Below are positions 28,469 to 38,590 of a stretch of DNA of 64,000 nt, piece after piece. The notes under the pieces were generated by a model. It worked only from the letters and a program-made list of their open reading frames with translations, was not told the origin of the DNA and did no database searches. Position 1 is the stretch's first letter; each line of letters begins with the position of its first letter. The translations under genes and the position numbers were made by a program. Source of the DNA: Candidatus Anstonella stagnisolia (GTDB lineage Archaea; Micrarchaeota; Micrarchaeia; Anstonellales; Anstonellaceae); the NCBI GenBank assembly GCA_902384585.1, contig CABMCJ010000002.1, positions 79,062-143,061 of the forward strand. Direction: 5' to 3'.

Positions 28469-29092
28469 CTAGCTGCTCTTTATCTCCTTCACTGTAATTT
28501 TGAAGATGAGCGTTTCGCCTGCAAGCGGGTGGTTGAAATCTATTAGGGCGTCCGTGCCGTTTATGCCGGATATTATGCCACGTGCGCCGCTTGGGGTGTA
28601 TACGAAACCTCCGATTGTTACGTTCCTGCCATCAGACTGTATGTTTGCGAGCGGGACTGCGATTACGCGGGTCTTGTCCTTTTCCCCGTATGCCTGCGCG
28701 GGAGTGAGCGTGATTGTTTTTGTCTCGTTTATTTTCATTCCGATTACGCCCGCATCAAAGCCCGCAATCATCTGCCCTGCGCCCACTGTGAAGGTGAGGG
28801 GCTCGTAGGAGTCGCGCAAGGCAAGGCCTCCTTTTGCAGCCTCTGCCTGTATGCTCGTGTCAAAGAGCGTGCCGTTTGGGAGAGTACCAATGTAGTCCAC
28901 GGAAACAGTGTCGCCGCGCTTTACGAAAAGACTAGTGCCTGACGTGCCGGTTTTTCCGTTTGAGCCGGTTGAAATGTTCTTTTCATTGGTTGTAGTATTT
29001 GTTTTTCCTTTCATGTTTTCACCACTTGTGTTAGTATTTGTGCATCCGAACAGGAGAATTATTGCTAATGCAATTGCGAACATCGCTTTCAT
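28469..29092 (-). CDS. FKBP-type peptidyl-prolyl isomerase, lipoprotein-like
   Basis: IILLFGCTNTN lipobox; GDTVSVDYIGTLPNGTLFDTS; GMKINETKTITLTPAQAYGEKD. Confidence 0.92.
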   Translation of the reverse strand: MKAMFAIALAIILLFGCTNTNTSGENMKGKTNTTTNEKNISTGSNGKTGTSGTSLFVKRGDTVSVDYIGTLPNGTLFDTSIQAEAAKGGLALRDSYEPLTFTVGAGQMIAGFDAGVIGMKINETKTITLTPAQAYGEKDKTRVIAVPLANIQSDGRNVTIGGFVYTPSGARGIISGINGTDALIDFNHPLAGETLIFKITVKEIKSS

Positions 29093-29104
29093 GTTTTCAC
29101 CTCA

Positions 29105-29154
29105 TGAAAAATTTCCGCAGAAATTTTTCAGCTGTCGTAAATGCAATTTACGAC
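29105..29154. repeat. Two adjacent perfect inverted repeats
   Basis: TGAAAAATTTC-CGCA-GAAATTTTTCA and GTCGTAAAT-GCA-ATTTACGAC. Confidence 0.9.
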
Positions 29155-29177
29155 TCAATAAAAAATAAAGAAAAAAA

Positions 29178-31211
29178 TTACAGGAAGAGCGGCGCAAGCA
29201 CGAGCGTTACTGTTGCGAGCAGTTTTATGAGCACGTGCAAGGAAGGGCCTGCGGTGTCCTTGAAGGGATCCCCAACCATGTCGCCCACCACTGCTGCCTT
29301 GTGCGCATCAGAGCCCTTTCCTCCGAGCACTCCGGTCTCAATGTATTTTTTCGCATTGTCCCATGCGCCTCCTGCGTTGTTTAGGAAGAGAGCCATTAGG
29401 ATGCCTGCGATTGTGCCCACCATGAGGAAGGCTGCCATTGCCTCGTACTTTAGGAGGAAACCCACGCATACTGGGAAAAGGATTGCGAGCAAGCCTGGGA
29501 GCACCATGTTCTTTAGGGCACCCAATGTTGTGATGTCCACGCACTTTGCGTAGTCCGGCTTTACTTTTCCCTCAAGTATTCCCTTGTTCTTGAACTGGCG
29601 GCGCACTTCCTCCACCATGTATTGCGCGGTTTTGCTTACTGCGCGTATTGCAAGGGAAGTGAAGAGGTATACGAGCATTGCGCCGAGCATTGCGCCAACA
29701 AAGACCTCTACCTTTGAGAGGTTCACTACGTTGAACACATGCCCTGTGAGCTGCGTTACCTCGTCCATGTATGCGGAGAAGAGTAGGAATGCTGCTAGAG
29801 CTGCTGTGCCTATTGCATAGCCTTTTGTGAGCGCTTTTGTGGTATTCCCGACTGCATCAAGCCTGTCGGAATTTTTGCGCACAGATGCGGGCGCGCCGGA
29901 CATCTCTATTATGCCGCCTGCATTGTCTGCGATTGGGCCGAAATTGTCCATTGCGAGCACATAAGCCGCTGTTGCAAGCATTCCGATTGTTGCGATTGCG
30001 GTTGCGTAGAGGCCCCCGTTTGCAACTCCGGAATTCGTGCCCAGCCAGAAGGAAACGAGCAACCCTATTGCGATTGCGAGCACTGGGACTGCAACGCATT
30101 CAAAGCCGACTGAGATTCCCTGTATTATGTTTGTTGCTGCGCCTGTCCTGCTTGCCTCTGTTATTTCTTTTACAGGGCGGTATTTGTTGTCCGTGTAGTA
30201 CTGAGTAATCCAGAGGAAGAGCACTGAGAGAACTATTCCTAGAAGAGATGCTGCATAGAAATACATATTCCCATTGAGCAGCCAGCTTATTGCGAAATAG
30301 AAGAGCACTGCCGCGATTATGGCGGTTGCGTAGTATCCCCTGTTTAGAGCGCTCATGGGGTCTTCGTGCTCCTTGGGCTGCACAAAGAAAATCCCGAACA
30401 TTGAGGCGAGCACACCGAGGGAGACTCCCACTAGCGGGAAGAGAACTCCGTTTGCTCCGAACGCAGAGAAAATCGCAACTCCAAGAATCATTGCGCCTAT
30501 GTTTTCTGCTGCAGTGGATTCGAATAAGTCTGCACCCCTGCCTGCGCAGTCTCCTACGTTGTCTCCAACTAAGTCTGCGATTACTGCTGGGTTTCTTGGG
30601 TCATCCTCTGGGATGTTTGCCTCTATTTTTCCTACCAAGTCAGCGCCTATGTCAGCGGCTTTTGTGTAAATTCCTCCTCCAAGCTGCGCGAAAAGAGCTA
30701 CAAGGGAGGCTCCAAAGCCAAACCCTACTATAAGGTAAGGGGTGCTCTGCGGGTTTGCACCAAGAAGAACGTATGTGATGCTAACGCCGAGAAGGGAGAG
30801 GGACATTATGCAAAGTGCGCTCACTGCGCCTCCGTGCAGGGCGATTTTGGTTGCTTTTGCTGCACTTTCCCCGACTGCGGCTGCGGTTCTCAAATTCGCG
30901 CGCACTGAAACGTACATGCCTACAATGCCTGCGATTGCGGAGCAGAATGCGCCGAAAAGGAACGCGAGCGAGGTTGTGAGCGCGAGGTTGCCCTTGCCCA
31001 TGAACACGTAGAGTGCGTAGAGCACTACTGCTATAATGAGCGAAATTATTGCGATTGTTGTGTATTGGCGCTTTATGAACGCCTCTGCGCCTTCCCTTAT
31101 TGCATCAGAGACTTCCTGCATCTTTGCGGTCCCCTTGTCCTGCTTAAGGGTGGAGCGGGCAAAATATGCGGCGAGTGCGAGCGCCAAAATGCATATGCCG
31201 AATACTAGCAT
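29178..31211 (-). CDS. hppA: Membrane pyrophosphatase, probably K+-independent H+-PPase
   Basis: DVGADLVGKIE-type motif (DIGADLVGKIEANIPEDDPRNPAVIADLVGDNVGDCAGRGADLFES); GNTTKALTKG has Lys at the K+-independence position. Confidence 0.95.
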   Translation of the reverse strand: MLVFGICILALALAAYFARSTLKQDKGTAKMQEVSDAIREGAEAFIKRQYTTIAIISLIIAVVLYALYVFMGKGNLALTTSLAFLFGAFCSAIAGIVGMYVSVRANLRTAAAVGESAAKATKIALHGGAVSALCIMSLSLLGVSITYVLLGANPQSTPYLIVGFGFGASLVALFAQLGGGIYTKAADIGADLVGKIEANIPEDDPRNPAVIADLVGDNVGDCAGRGADLFESTAAENIGAMILGVAIFSAFGANGVLFPLVGVSLGVLASMFGIFFVQPKEHEDPMSALNRGYYATAIIAAVLFYFAISWLLNGNMYFYAASLLGIVLSVLFLWITQYYTDNKYRPVKEITEASRTGAATNIIQGISVGFECVAVPVLAIAIGLLVSFWLGTNSGVANGGLYATAIATIGMLATAAYVLAMDNFGPIADNAGGIIEMSGAPASVRKNSDRLDAVGNTTKALTKGYAIGTAALAAFLLFSAYMDEVTQLTGHVFNVVNLSKVEVFVGAMLGAMLVYLFTSLAIRAVSKTAQYMVEEVRRQFKNKGILEGKVKPDYAKCVDITTLGALKNMVLPGLLAILFPVCVGFLLKYEAMAAFLMVGTIAGILMALFLNNAGGAWDNAKKYIETGVLGGKGSDAHKAAVVGDMVGDPFKDTAGPSLHVLIKLLATVTLVLAPLFL

Positions 31212-31321
31212 TAACGGTTCCAGAATATCACCTTCCCAAGTTAAACTTTATCTCGTAATTTCAGTAAAAAAGTATATAAAGGGTTTGCCGATTTTTGCTC
31301 TTTTTCGGCGATTGGATAGGT

Positions 31322-31350
31322 TTATATATAAGATGTGGTATAATATAGTT
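31322..31350 (+). promoter_or_regulatory. TATA promoter module, 25/29 match to 9427
   Basis: TTATATATAAGATGTGGTATAATATAGTT. Confidence 0.7.
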
Positions 31351-31373
31351 CAGTATGTTTTTAAGGTGTAAAA

Positions 31374-32228
31374 ATGAGCTTAGCTAATATAGAAAAAAGC
31401 GTTGCAGGTGCGGTAGGTAGAGCTGATGCCGCCCGCAAACCTGGAATTTTCAAAAGAATGCTTGAGCCAAAAGCATACAGTGCGGCCCAAGCATATGAGA
31501 TGGGAATTGGAAGGTTGCTGAAACCCGGAGAAAATCAAACCCTTGAGAGAGAGGTTGCACAGGTGGCAAAAAAGATGGGTTTGGTGCAACCACCTGCAAT
31601 AATGGTAGATGCCGGCGGCAGCTTTTTCGAGATGATTTTGGGCGTAACTAATACGGCAGCAGCGTCAGACCAGCTCAGGGTGCACGAAAATGGCAGTGTT
31701 TCGTTTCAGCTTGTAAAAAAGACGCCGGGGGCACTCATTGTTTATGATGATGCATACGAGCTTGAGGCACCGGAGAGAAAGTTCGCCATTGCACATGAGT
31801 TGGCCCATATTAAGAACAGGGACGGCAAATTCAGAGCAATTGTAAACAAAATTGCTGAGTGCACCATTGTTCCTGCTGCTGCAGCATATATCTTCCCCTT
31901 TTTTGCAAATTATGCGATAGGTATGGCCAAGCTGGCTGCGCATCACTCGTTAACATTATTGCTTGCACCTGTATATTTCTTTCAGGAATACAGGGCGGAC
32001 AGGATGGCTGTAGCGGTTACCGGAGATCCGATGGCAGGAATTTCGTTTATGTCGACTGCGTCGTCACAAGGACGAAAGCATGCAGATAATAGATTAATGG
32101 AATTTCTGAAAGTTATAGGACCGCGTCGTTACATTGGTTTTATCCTGAATTTGAACCTTAGCCACGGAATATTCCCTGCACATCCATCATATCAGAAAAG
32201 GATAGAAAGGCTTGAGGAACTTGCGTAG
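31374..32228 (+). CDS. M48-family (HtpX-like) membrane metalloprotease
   Basis: FAIAHELAHIKNRD (HExxH) and FFQEYRADRMAV. Confidence 0.9.
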   Translation: MSLANIEKSVAGAVGRADAARKPGIFKRMLEPKAYSAAQAYEMGIGRLLKPGENQTLEREVAQVAKKMGLVQPPAIMVDAGGSFFEMILGVTNTAAASDQLRVHENGSVSFQLVKKTPGALIVYDDAYELEAPERKFAIAHELAHIKNRDGKFRAIVNKIAECTIVPAAAAYIFPFFANYAIGMAKLAAHHSLTLLLAPVYFFQEYRADRMAVAVTGDPMAGISFMSTASSQGRKHADNRLMEFLKVIGPRRYIGFILNLNLSHGIFPAHPSYQKRIERLEELA

Positions 32229-32254
32229 AGGACGGAAGAGGAGCAGAAAACAAA

Positions 32255-32863
32255 TCAGTAAATTTTCCAGCCGCCTGTTTTTTTGTATAGATACCCGTAC
32301 GCAAGCCCGCCAAGAAGCCCTCCGATGTGCGCCAAGTTCCCTACTGTGGAAGTTGGGCTGAACACCCCAAGCAAGTCAAGGAAGAACCAGACAAAAACCG
32401 CCATGTACATGGGCATGGGAATGAACCAGACATAGAGCTGCATGTTGGGGCGAAGTACAGCGAGTGTGCCTAGGACGCCCATAAGCGCGCCGGATGCACC
32501 GAGTGCTGGGAGGGGCGCAGTTATGCCGAAATATATTCCTGCAAGGTAAAGGAGACCGCCAAGAATTCCGGTTCCAAAATACACTTCTAAGAATTTCCTT
32601 CCCCCTATAAGCTGCTCAAGAAGGGGGCCGAACATAATGAGAGTGAAGCCGTTGAAGAAAATGTGCGTTAAGCTTCCGTGCAGGAACATTGAGGTTACAA
32701 GCTGCCATGGGGCAGAGAGAACTGTTTTGGGGTTGAGGTAAAACGTTTCTGTGAAGCCGGGGATTGCAAGCTGCAAAATGAACACTATGCCTATTGCTGC
32801 GAGAAGGTAAGTTGTATAACTCGTTTGTTGTTGCACGCGCGAATAAGGATAGTAGTATTGCAT
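32255..32863 (-). CDS. Rhomboid-family intramembrane protease
   Basis: LTHIFFNGFTLIMFG, GASGALMGVLG, NLAHIGGLLGGLAYG. Confidence 0.94.
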   Translation of the reverse strand: MQYYYPYSRVQQQTSYTTYLLAAIGIVFILQLAIPGFTETFYLNPKTVLSAPWQLVTSMFLHGSLTHIFFNGFTLIMFGPLLEQLIGGRKFLEVYFGTGILGGLLYLAGIYFGITAPLPALGASGALMGVLGTLAVLRPNMQLYVWFIPMPMYMAVFVWFFLDLLGVFSPTSTVGNLAHIGGLLGGLAYGYLYKKTGGWKIY

Positions 32864-32929
32864 GTGTGGGTTTGGGGATATATGTTTTAAAATGTTAGAT
32901 GCGCATATGTGTTATAGTGGGTGGTAAGA

Positions 32930-34273
32930 ATGCTTAATAGTAAAGTGGTTAGCACGGGAAATGCTTCTTTTGAAAGTGCAGGCAGGGGCACAATACAACC
33001 TAGCAGGAGCGGGCTTTGCGAGCAGCGGGCGAATGGCGGGGCAGTGTTTGGTGCGCGTCCGGGCATTGTTGCGGTAAGTGATGTTAGGCAGAGCGAGGCA
33101 CGCGCACCTATTGCAAAAAGGGGGAAAGAACCTGCAGGAAAGAATGCACATTCTTCTTTGCTCGGGTTTGTTGCAAGCCCCTTAGTCTTGCTGAAGGACG
33201 GGGTGCAATGGGTTGCGGATGAGTATTGCGTAAGGAAAAGTTATGTTGCAGGCAGGACTGCGCAGGATGCGGTTGATGTTGCGCGGGAACTGCAGAAAAG
33301 GGAAGTGAGTTCTATTTTCAATTGCCTTGGGGAGCATTCAAAGGCAGAGGCAGACGTGGAGAAGACTGTGGAGGAATACTTGGAACTTGTAGGGCTGGCA
33401 AGCAAAGGGGGAATCGGGCAGGCAACGCTTGCAATACGTCCTTCTGCGTTTGGTGCGGACGTAAGCAGGGAGGATCGGTGGGAGTACTGTTATGAGAATA
33501 TGCGGACGGTTGTTGAGGCTGCAAAGAGAGAGGGCTATTTGGTGTGCATAGACATGGAAAACCTTAGTTATTGCGACAAAACCCTTGAAATACACAGAAG
33601 GCTGCAGGAGAAATTCGGGAACGTAAGCACAGTGCTGCAGGCAAATGTTAAGCGCTCAATGCAGGATTTGCTTGCGATTTTGGAAAATCCCGCACTTGCA
33701 AAAATTGGAACAAGGCTCGTAAGGGGAATATATGAGGAGGATGAAAGCGTGTCGTACAAGGGGCACGAAAGGATACACGGGAATTATAGTGAAATGATGA
33801 GGGCGGCATTTGAAAAGGGCCCGAAGGGCGCGCATATAATAGTCGGGACGCACCATGAGGGAAGGGTTTTGGATGCCCTGCGCCTGTGGGCAAAGCATCC
33901 GGACAAGACGCTTGAAATACAGATGCTACGGGGCATAAAGGAGGATTTGGCAGAACTTTTGATAAGGGCAGGCAAAATAATGGGATTTGGGGTATCGCTT
34001 TATGTGCCGCATGGAAGGCATCCGGCGCCTTATGTGCTAAGGCGCATGGGAAAATCCCCCTCGTTTGCGCAGATGGGGGTGGCGAACACCGTTAGCGGGC
34101 TTCCAAAGCCAATTCAGGCAGTAGTGCTGCATGCGACCCATCTTATATTCAACGGGGTTTACCGCATTGTTACGGGCAAGAAGCTCAAAATAGAAGCGGC
34201 ACCGGGCACAGAGGAAGAAAAGAGGCAGCTTTACCTGCTTCTGCAGGAAAAGGGAGTGCAGGTTCCGGCTTAG
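32930..34273 (+). CDS. Proline dehydrogenase-like protein
   Basis: NCLGEHSKAEADVEKTVEEYLEL, CIDMENLSYCDKTLEI, RLVRGIYEE, VGTHHEGRV, LEIQMLRGI, LYVPHGRHPAPYVLRRM. Confidence 0.85.
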   Translation: MLNSKVVSTGNASFESAGRGTIQPSRSGLCEQRANGGAVFGARPGIVAVSDVRQSEARAPIAKRGKEPAGKNAHSSLLGFVASPLVLLKDGVQWVADEYCVRKSYVAGRTAQDAVDVARELQKREVSSIFNCLGEHSKAEADVEKTVEEYLELVGLASKGGIGQATLAIRPSAFGADVSREDRWEYCYENMRTVVEAAKREGYLVCIDMENLSYCDKTLEIHRRLQEKFGNVSTVLQANVKRSMQDLLAILENPALAKIGTRLVRGIYEEDESVSYKGHERIHGNYSEMMRAAFEKGPKGAHIIVGTHHEGRVLDALRLWAKHPDKTLEIQMLRGIKEDLAELLIRAGKIMGFGVSLYVPHGRHPAPYVLRRMGKSPSFAQMGVANTVSGLPKPIQAVVLHATHLIFNGVYRIVTGKKLKIEAAPGTEEEKRQLYLLLQEKGVQVPA

Positions 34274-35238
34274 AACCCGGCTTCCCCAAACTGCAGGAAG
34301 AATATGCAGAAGATGTAGAATGCGTAGAGCGCAAGCATGAGAGCGCCCTCAAATTTCCCGAACTTCTTTTTAACTGCCGCAATGTACAGGAAAACAACGT
34401 TTGCTACTATGGAGAAGAGAAGCGCTGCCATGAAGACTTTTAGCTGCACGGATATGGGGCTTATCACCGCGCCTATGCCAAGCACGAGCGTGAGGTTTGC
34501 AACGCAGCTGCCTATCGCATCCCCCAGCGCAAGCCCGTACTGCTTTTTGCGTATTGCAGCAAGCGCGATTGAGATTTCAGGAAGGGAGGTGCCCACTGCG
34601 ATTATGGTTGCGCCCATGAAGCTTTCGCTGAGCCCAAGCCCCTCCGCAAGCTGCAGGGAGGAGGCGACCACTATCATTGAGCTAAGCACTACTGCGACAA
34701 GGCTTATTGCAAAAAGCAGGAAGTATATCGCGCCGTCGCGCACGTCCAGTTTTTTGGAACTCTCATAAGCGGGCATTTCGTCCTTGCTTGCGGACTGCGT
34801 CATGTACCAGCCTGCGACCGCGAGCAGGAGGAGCCCTTCGAAAAGCCCAAGGGTGCTGCCTGCGACCTGCGAGCGGAAGATAATGTATATTGTGATTAGG
34901 GTGGAGAGGAGAAGGACGAGCGCGATTTCCTTGAGGTTTTTGCGGCTTACCGGGAAGCCGTAAAGGTATGCGCCTGCGCCGAGTATTACGAGGATGTTTG
35001 CAATGTTTGCGCCAAACACGTTGCCTGCCGCAAGCGCCCCTTCTTTGGCGGTTGAGGAGATTATGGAAATTGCGACTTCAGGAAGCGAGGTTGCGAGAGC
35101 GATGAAGAGAAAGCCCATCCCTACCTGCCCTATCTTGAGCATCCTTGCGAGCTTTGCGGCATTCTCAACTACCAGTGAGGAGGACCTTGCAAGTATGTAG
35201 AGGAAGAGAAGCAGGAGTATGAAGGGGATTTCAAGCAT
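34270..35238 (-). CDS. Cation/Ca2+ exchanger (CaCA family)
   Basis: Paired repeats GMGFLFIALATSLPEVAIS and GATIIAVGTSLPEISIALAA. Confidence 0.93.
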   Translation of the reverse strand: MLEIPFILLLLFLYILARSSSLVVENAAKLARMLKIGQVGMGFLFIALATSLPEVAISIISSTAKEGALAAGNVFGANIANILVILGAGAYLYGFPVSRKNLKEIALVLLLSTLITIYIIFRSQVAGSTLGLFEGLLLLAVAGWYMTQSASKDEMPAYESSKKLDVRDGAIYFLLFAISLVAVVLSSMIVVASSLQLAEGLGLSESFMGATIIAVGTSLPEISIALAAIRKKQYGLALGDAIGSCVANLTLVLGIGAVISPISVQLKVFMAALLFSIVANVVFLYIAAVKKKFGKFEGALMLALYAFYIFCIFFLQFGEAGF

Positions 35239-35355
35239 GCAAAACTAATGCAAGAAAGGTATTTAGTGCTTGCTATGCGGGCTGTTTTTATGCCGGAAAG
35301 CGGCTGCTGCGGGCGCCAATGCCAGGCGTGAAGGAAGGCTGGGCGCAAGCTTGCT

Positions 35356-36105
35356 TTAGGCAGGGAGGATTGCTGCGATGAGGCATATTATGCCCGCGCC
35401 CACGAGCACGAAAAAGAGCTGCAATGCGAGGTGCCTTATGTCATGGTGCTTGGAGATTTCCGGGAAAAGGTCGGAAGTTGAAATGTAAATGAGGCTGCCT
35501 GCTGCAAGCGCGGTCGCATACGGGATAAGGCCTTCAAAGGAGGAGAGGAAGAAAAAGCCCGCGAGAGTGCCGATTATTGCGGTTGTTGCGGAAAGGAAAT
35601 TGTACAGGAGCGCGGTGTTTTTCCGAAAGCCCGCGTTGAGGAGGACTGCGAAGTCCCCAAGCTCCTGCGGTATTTCGTGCGCTATTATTGCGATTGTGGT
35701 GACTATCCCTACAGGGACGCTCACAAGGTATGCGGACGCGATAATTATGCCGTCAAGGAAATTATGCACCCCGTCCCCAACTAAATTCATGTACCCCACG
35801 GATTTCTTTGAGTATACGTTGCACTTTGAAATCTGGCAGTGGTGCCAGTGCATGAAGGATTCTATGAAGAGGAAGAGGATTATGCCGCCGAAAACGAAAA
35901 AGGGCGCTGCCTTTGGGGCGCCTGCGAGGGCTTCTGGGAGAAGGTCAAAGAAAGCTGCCGCAAGCATGGAGCCTGCCGCAAAGCTCACCAGGATGAGGAG
36001 CGTTTCGTGCGAAATTTTGCTCTTGAAAAAGAAAAGGAGCACGCCCACCAGGGAGATGAGGCTCACTATGAATACGGATGCGAGCGCGTACAGGAAATTG
36101 TCCAT
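35356..36105 (-). CDS. ZIP-family metal transporter
   Basis: GDGVHNFLDGIIIASAYLVS and AIIAHEIPQELGDFAVLLNAGF. Confidence 0.94.
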   Translation of the reverse strand: MDNFLYALASVFIVSLISLVGVLLFFFKSKISHETLLILVSFAAGSMLAAAFFDLLPEALAGAPKAAPFFVFGGIILFLFIESFMHWHHCQISKCNVYSKKSVGYMNLVGDGVHNFLDGIIIASAYLVSVPVGIVTTIAIIAHEIPQELGDFAVLLNAGFRKNTALLYNFLSATTAIIGTLAGFFFLSSFEGLIPYATALAAGSLIYISTSDLFPEISKHHDIRHLALQLFFVLVGAGIICLIAAILPA

Positions 36106-36256
36106 GCAGGGAATTGCGCGGGTAAGTTAATAAGAGATTTGAGCAAAGTTGATAAGTTTGGGCTCATTTTTGGTGCGAAATTATTAAGCCGCGGGAATTT
36201 CATATGTGTTGCCAGAAAGGTTTATATATGGGCTTGAATAGAATTAATGTGATATT

Positions 36257-36937
36257 ATGGGGACAGAATCCGAAGGCTCGGAAAAAGGGGCAAGCATGTT
36301 CGAATGGATAGCACGGGCGTATTCAGGCAGGGTTGCAGTGCCATCGTTGGCAGCAACTGCGGCTAATTTGTATGGCGTACTTAAAATTATGGATGCGGGC
36401 GCTGCCCTGAGCAGGGTTTTGATGGTTGGCGATATCGCGCCAACGCTTTTTGTGATTGGAAGGGAATTGGAAATCTTGGGGACGTTGGTTTTCGGGATTG
36501 GGCTTGTGACCGTCAGGGGAATCAGCAAGAAAACTGCGGAAGCATATGAATGCGTAAAAACATCAAACTGTGTGCTGCAGGCGCAGCCTCAGGCCCAGGC
36601 AGTTCTGGAGCACGTTGCAAAATCAGCCAAATCCTTAAGGATATTCGGGTTATGCATTGCGTCGGGCATTTTGCTTAACATAAGCAGCTGTGTGGTTGAC
36701 ATGTGCGCACCGCAAGTTGAATTTCGCATAATAAAGCCTGAAAAAGAAGAGCAGAAAGAAGAAAAAATTAAGGAACAGCAGAATAATGCAAAAAATATCC
36801 TGACGGGCATGGAACAGAAGGAGGGCGGGAAGAAAATGGAAATTTTGAGGGCGAGGAAAGCCGCTTTTGAAAAATATGCCGGGGAGCGCTATCCGCAACG
36901 CCCTTATGTGCAGAGAATGCAAGCACAGAGAATTTAG
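36257..36937 (+). CDS. Orphan membrane protein with charged C-terminus
   Basis: Two or three TM segments; KPEKEEQKEEKIKEQQNN tail; TATA promoter TTTATATATGG upstream. Confidence 0.65.
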   Translation: MGTESEGSEKGASMFEWIARAYSGRVAVPSLAATAANLYGVLKIMDAGAALSRVLMVGDIAPTLFVIGRELEILGTLVFGIGLVTVRGISKKTAEAYECVKTSNCVLQAQPQAQAVLEHVAKSAKSLRIFGLCIASGILLNISSCVVDMCAPQVEFRIIKPEKEEQKEEKIKEQQNNAKNILTGMEQKEGGKKMEILRARKAAFEKYAGERYPQRPYVQRMQAQRI

Positions 36938-36938
36938 G

Positions 36939-37703
36939 TCAATTTTCTATTGAGTGCCTTATTTTTTCCTGCAATTTCTGCGCACCCATCCATATTCTTG
37001 GGGAGGGGCGGTTCAGGAAGGTATCATCAAGGGAGAAAATTTTGTTGTTTTGGACTGCTGCGAGAGAGCCCCATCCGCTTCTTTTTGCAACTGACGGGAT
37101 GTCGCTTCTCTCCCCAAAGCCGCACCAGTGGAGAACTATTAGGTCGGGGTTGAAGGAAGAAAGCTCAAGAAGATTTGTGGGATAGCTGAAAATTCCTGCG
37201 CGCGAGAAGGGGATGCCGCCTGCGGTTTGCACGAGTTCGGGCACCCAGTTTGCGGATGCAAAGGGAGGGGAATTGAACTCCTCGCAGTAAATTTTTGGGT
37301 GCGAGGGAAAGCCTGAGGATGCGGACTTTATTTGGGCGAGTTTTGCTTTCATTTCAGAGATTACGGTTTTTGCGTCCTCTTCCTTCTGTACTATGCTTCC
37401 TATTTTTTCTATGCTCTTGTAAATTCCTTCAAGGGAAGTCGGGCATACGGAAAGGAGAGGGATGCTTTTTTCTGCTGCCCATTTCTCAAGGGCAGGGGGA
37501 ACGTACATTGAGGCGAGAAGCAGGTTGGGCTTGAGTTTTTCCATTGTGGAAAAATCGTGCGAGGATGTCCAGCTGCCTATTTTGGGAAGCTTTTTTGCAG
37601 CTGGGGGAAAATCGCACAAATGCGTTACGCCTGCGAGAGAAGATTGCGCGCCCAATGCAAAAAGTATTTCCGTGTTGCTTGGGGCAAGGGAAATTATGCG
37701 CAT
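36939..37703 (-). CDS. BtuF-like periplasmic-binding-fold protein
   Basis: MRIISLAPSNTEILFALGAQSSLAGVTHLCDFPPAA, LKPNLLLAS; start moved to second Met. Confidence 0.82.
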   Translation of the reverse strand: MRIISLAPSNTEILFALGAQSSLAGVTHLCDFPPAAKKLPKIGSWTSSHDFSTMEKLKPNLLLASMYVPPALEKWAAEKSIPLLSVCPTSLEGIYKSIEKIGSIVQKEEDAKTVISEMKAKLAQIKSASSGFPSHPKIYCEEFNSPPFASANWVPELVQTAGGIPFSRAGIFSYPTNLLELSSFNPDLIVLHWCGFGERSDIPSVAKRSGWGSLAAVQNNKIFSLDDTFLNRPSPRIWMGAQKLQEKIRHSIEN

Positions 37704-37810
37704 GGGAGGAAAAGGCACAAGAAACTTTTATGCGTTTGCAGGGAGTACAAGCGTTATATTATATAAACTTCTATGCATAAACACTAAATACCAAATTAGT
37801 GGGGGAGGAT

Positions 37811-38590
37811 ATGGGCATTGTTGCACCTTCAGCGATTGCAATGCGAAAGCCGGTAGTTGTATCCATGCCTTTTGGAAAGGAGAGGGTGCATTTGGCGGTT
37901 TTGAGGAGCTGGAGGGAGGGTGCGCGCTTTTTTGAAATGCCGCTTCTTCTTGAGGGGATAAATCTGGAACTAGGGATTAATGCGAAATTGCTCAGCCCGT
38001 GCGCTGCGCAGGAGCTTGCAGACGTGAACAAAAGCGGCAAATGGAAGGAATTTGGGGATGCAAACAAATGGCAGGACTTTTGGTATTTGGGTTTTCCTGC
38101 TGCAACAGGCACGTTGGTTGCGCATGGGAAAGCGGTTATGGAGGACAGAGGGCACGGGATACGGGTGGTTTCTGATAGGCTTGCGCTTGGAAGCCCTATT
38201 TCAAATCTGCAAGAAGGGAACCACGTAGAAATGGTTGTGCCTGGGGAATATAGGCTGAAAAAAGGCGTGCTTGTTGCAAGGGAGATTGAGGGCAGGTGTT
38301 TTGCAAGCGCAGGGAAAGGAATATTGATTACTGTCCCATCCGACAAATTGGAGTACGTTGAGCGCGGTTCGCATAATCTTGTGGAGAGGGTTCCTGCGCA
38401 TCTTCTTTCATGCAAGGAGGATGTGGAGGTTAAGCTTGCGGCAGAGGCAAACATAAGCCCGATTGGGCTTGTGCAGGTTGCAGGGCCGGTGATAAGATTG
38501 CTCAAATTGGCGGCTGATTTTTCTGCAGGGTTCCGCTTTGCGCTTGTTGTGCAGGTTGGGGAAGAAGATGCGAAAGTGCTGAGAAACTGA
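37811..38590 (+). CDS. Hypothetical protein
   Basis: SD GGGGGAGG 5 nt upstream of ATG; no recognised family. Confidence 0.65.
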   Translation: MGIVAPSAIAMRKPVVVSMPFGKERVHLAVLRSWREGARFFEMPLLLEGINLELGINAKLLSPCAAQELADVNKSGKWKEFGDANKWQDFWYLGFPAATGTLVAHGKAVMEDRGHGIRVVSDRLALGSPISNLQEGNHVEMVVPGEYRLKKGVLVAREIEGRCFASAGKGILITVPSDKLEYVERGSHNLVERVPAHLLSCKEDVEVKLAAEANISPIGLVQVAGPVIRLLKLAADFSAGFRFALVVQVGEEDAKVLRN

